A stretch of DNA of 45,193 nt, taken from Candidatus Saccharimonadota bacterium (lineage in GTDB: Bacteria > Patescibacteriota > Saccharimonadia > Saccharimonadales > 2-12-FULL-41-12). A model generated the notes under the pieces. The model did not search any database and was not told where the DNA came from. It worked only from the letters and a program-made list of their open reading frames with translations. Of the stretch, positions 44,858 to 45,193 are shown piece by piece. Location of the stretch: assembly GCA_022842995.1 (NCBI GenBank), contig JALHOM010000011.1:1-45193 (forward strand). Reading direction: 5' to 3'. A program made the translations under genes and the position numbers. Position 1 is the first letter of the stretch, and every line of letters begins with the position of its first letter.

Positions 44858-45193
44858 TGGCGGTTGAGCGGATTGTTAATGGGGCGGTGCCGGTTGATGA
44901 TTCTTTTGAGGAAGAGATTGAGGTAACGCTAAGGCCGAAGGATTTTTCGGGCTATATTGGTCAAGAACGGCTTAAGAATGCACTAAAACTTGCGATTGAG
45001 GCGGCTAAAAAACGGGGTGAGCCGATAGACCATGTGCTTTTATATGGGCCTCCCGGACTTGGTAAGACTACAATGGCATCTGTTATTGCTCACGAAATGG
45101 GTGCAAATATTCGCATAACATCGGGTCCGGCAATCGAGCGAGCTGGTGACTTAGCGAGTTTGCTGACTAACTTACAAGACGGCGACATTTTAT
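44857..45193 (+). CDS. ruvB: Holliday junction helicase RuvB (partial, runs off the window)
   Basis: About 112 residues are visible, starting [29 protein letters not shown] and Walker [10 protein letters not shown] are typical, as is [18 protein letters not shown]. RuvB is the AAA+ motor that moves Holliday junctions with RuvA. The ATG overlaps the preceding TAA by one base. The gene continues past the end. Confidence 0.97.
   Translation, partial: MAVERIVNGAVPVDDSFEEEIEVTLRPKDFSGYIGQERLKNALKLAIEAAKKRGEPIDHVLLYGPPGLGKTTMASVIAHEMGANIRITSGPAIERAGDLASLLTNLQDGDIL

Overview
The window reads as a chromosomal segment of a small-genome bacterium of the Patescibacteria (CPR) type, most likely Saccharibacteria-like. 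The evidence is compact housekeeping genes (236-aa HrcA, about 298-aa TilS), many unplaced small membrane proteins, lineage-style secreted proteins, and normal use of TGA as a stop, which argues against the UGA-recoding CPR groups. The lineage is an inference; no rRNA gene is present.

Layout. 1-6.4 kb: a secreted protein, an MFS transporter, a promoter/29-aa ORF/terminator mini-gene, and a queuosine salvage set (precursor transporter, tgt, queA), then a CAU-anticodon tRNA surrounded by broken pieces of itself. 6.4-20.1 kb: an HD-nucleotidase/Ham1 fusion, tilS, ftsH, murJ, a secreted HExxHxxGH protease, lepA (with a palindromic in-frame insertion and a duplicated 5' end), two guanylate-kinase-like paralogs around a peroxiredoxin, and hrcA-grpE. 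20.2-28.7 kb: small genes, an HD-domain gene, a triple structured repeat, dnaK behind two CIRCE operators, an HNH-like gene, a Nudix gene, an aquaporin-like channel, and dnaJ behind a CIRCE. 28.8-35.4 kb: three large secreted proteins (a glycosidase-like protein and two beta-helix/Ig/CBM paralogs). 35.7-39.5 kb: a RimB-RimK fusion, a second RimK, DUF192 and small membrane proteins. 39.5-40.1 kb: tRNA-Lys followed by a hairpin array that repeats the tRNA 3' end. 40.3 kb to the end: yebC, an S51 peptidase, ruvC, a RAYT transposase bracketed by palindromes, ruvA, an SDR, a PNPOx-like protein and the start of ruvB.

How it works together. HrcA plus four CIRCE sites make a heat-shock regulon (hrcA-grpE, dnaK, dnaJ) split into three transcription units. 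Transporter, Tgt and QueA form a minimal queuosine salvage route. ruvC, ruvA and ruvB make the Holliday-junction resolution set, interrupted by a mobile element. Four otherwise unrelated exported proteins share one N-terminal cytoplasmic motif, a membrane segment and an SKAA-like end.

The strongest unexplained signals are palindromic: elements inside lepA, in tRNA remnants, as three covarying repeats before dnaK, as a 148-nt foldback after the HNH-like gene, as a hairpin array behind tRNA-Lys, and flanking a RAYT. Many promoters are extended -10 boxes placed 6-10 nt before the start codon, suggesting frequent leaderless mRNAs. All calls come from reading the sequence; no database search was run.
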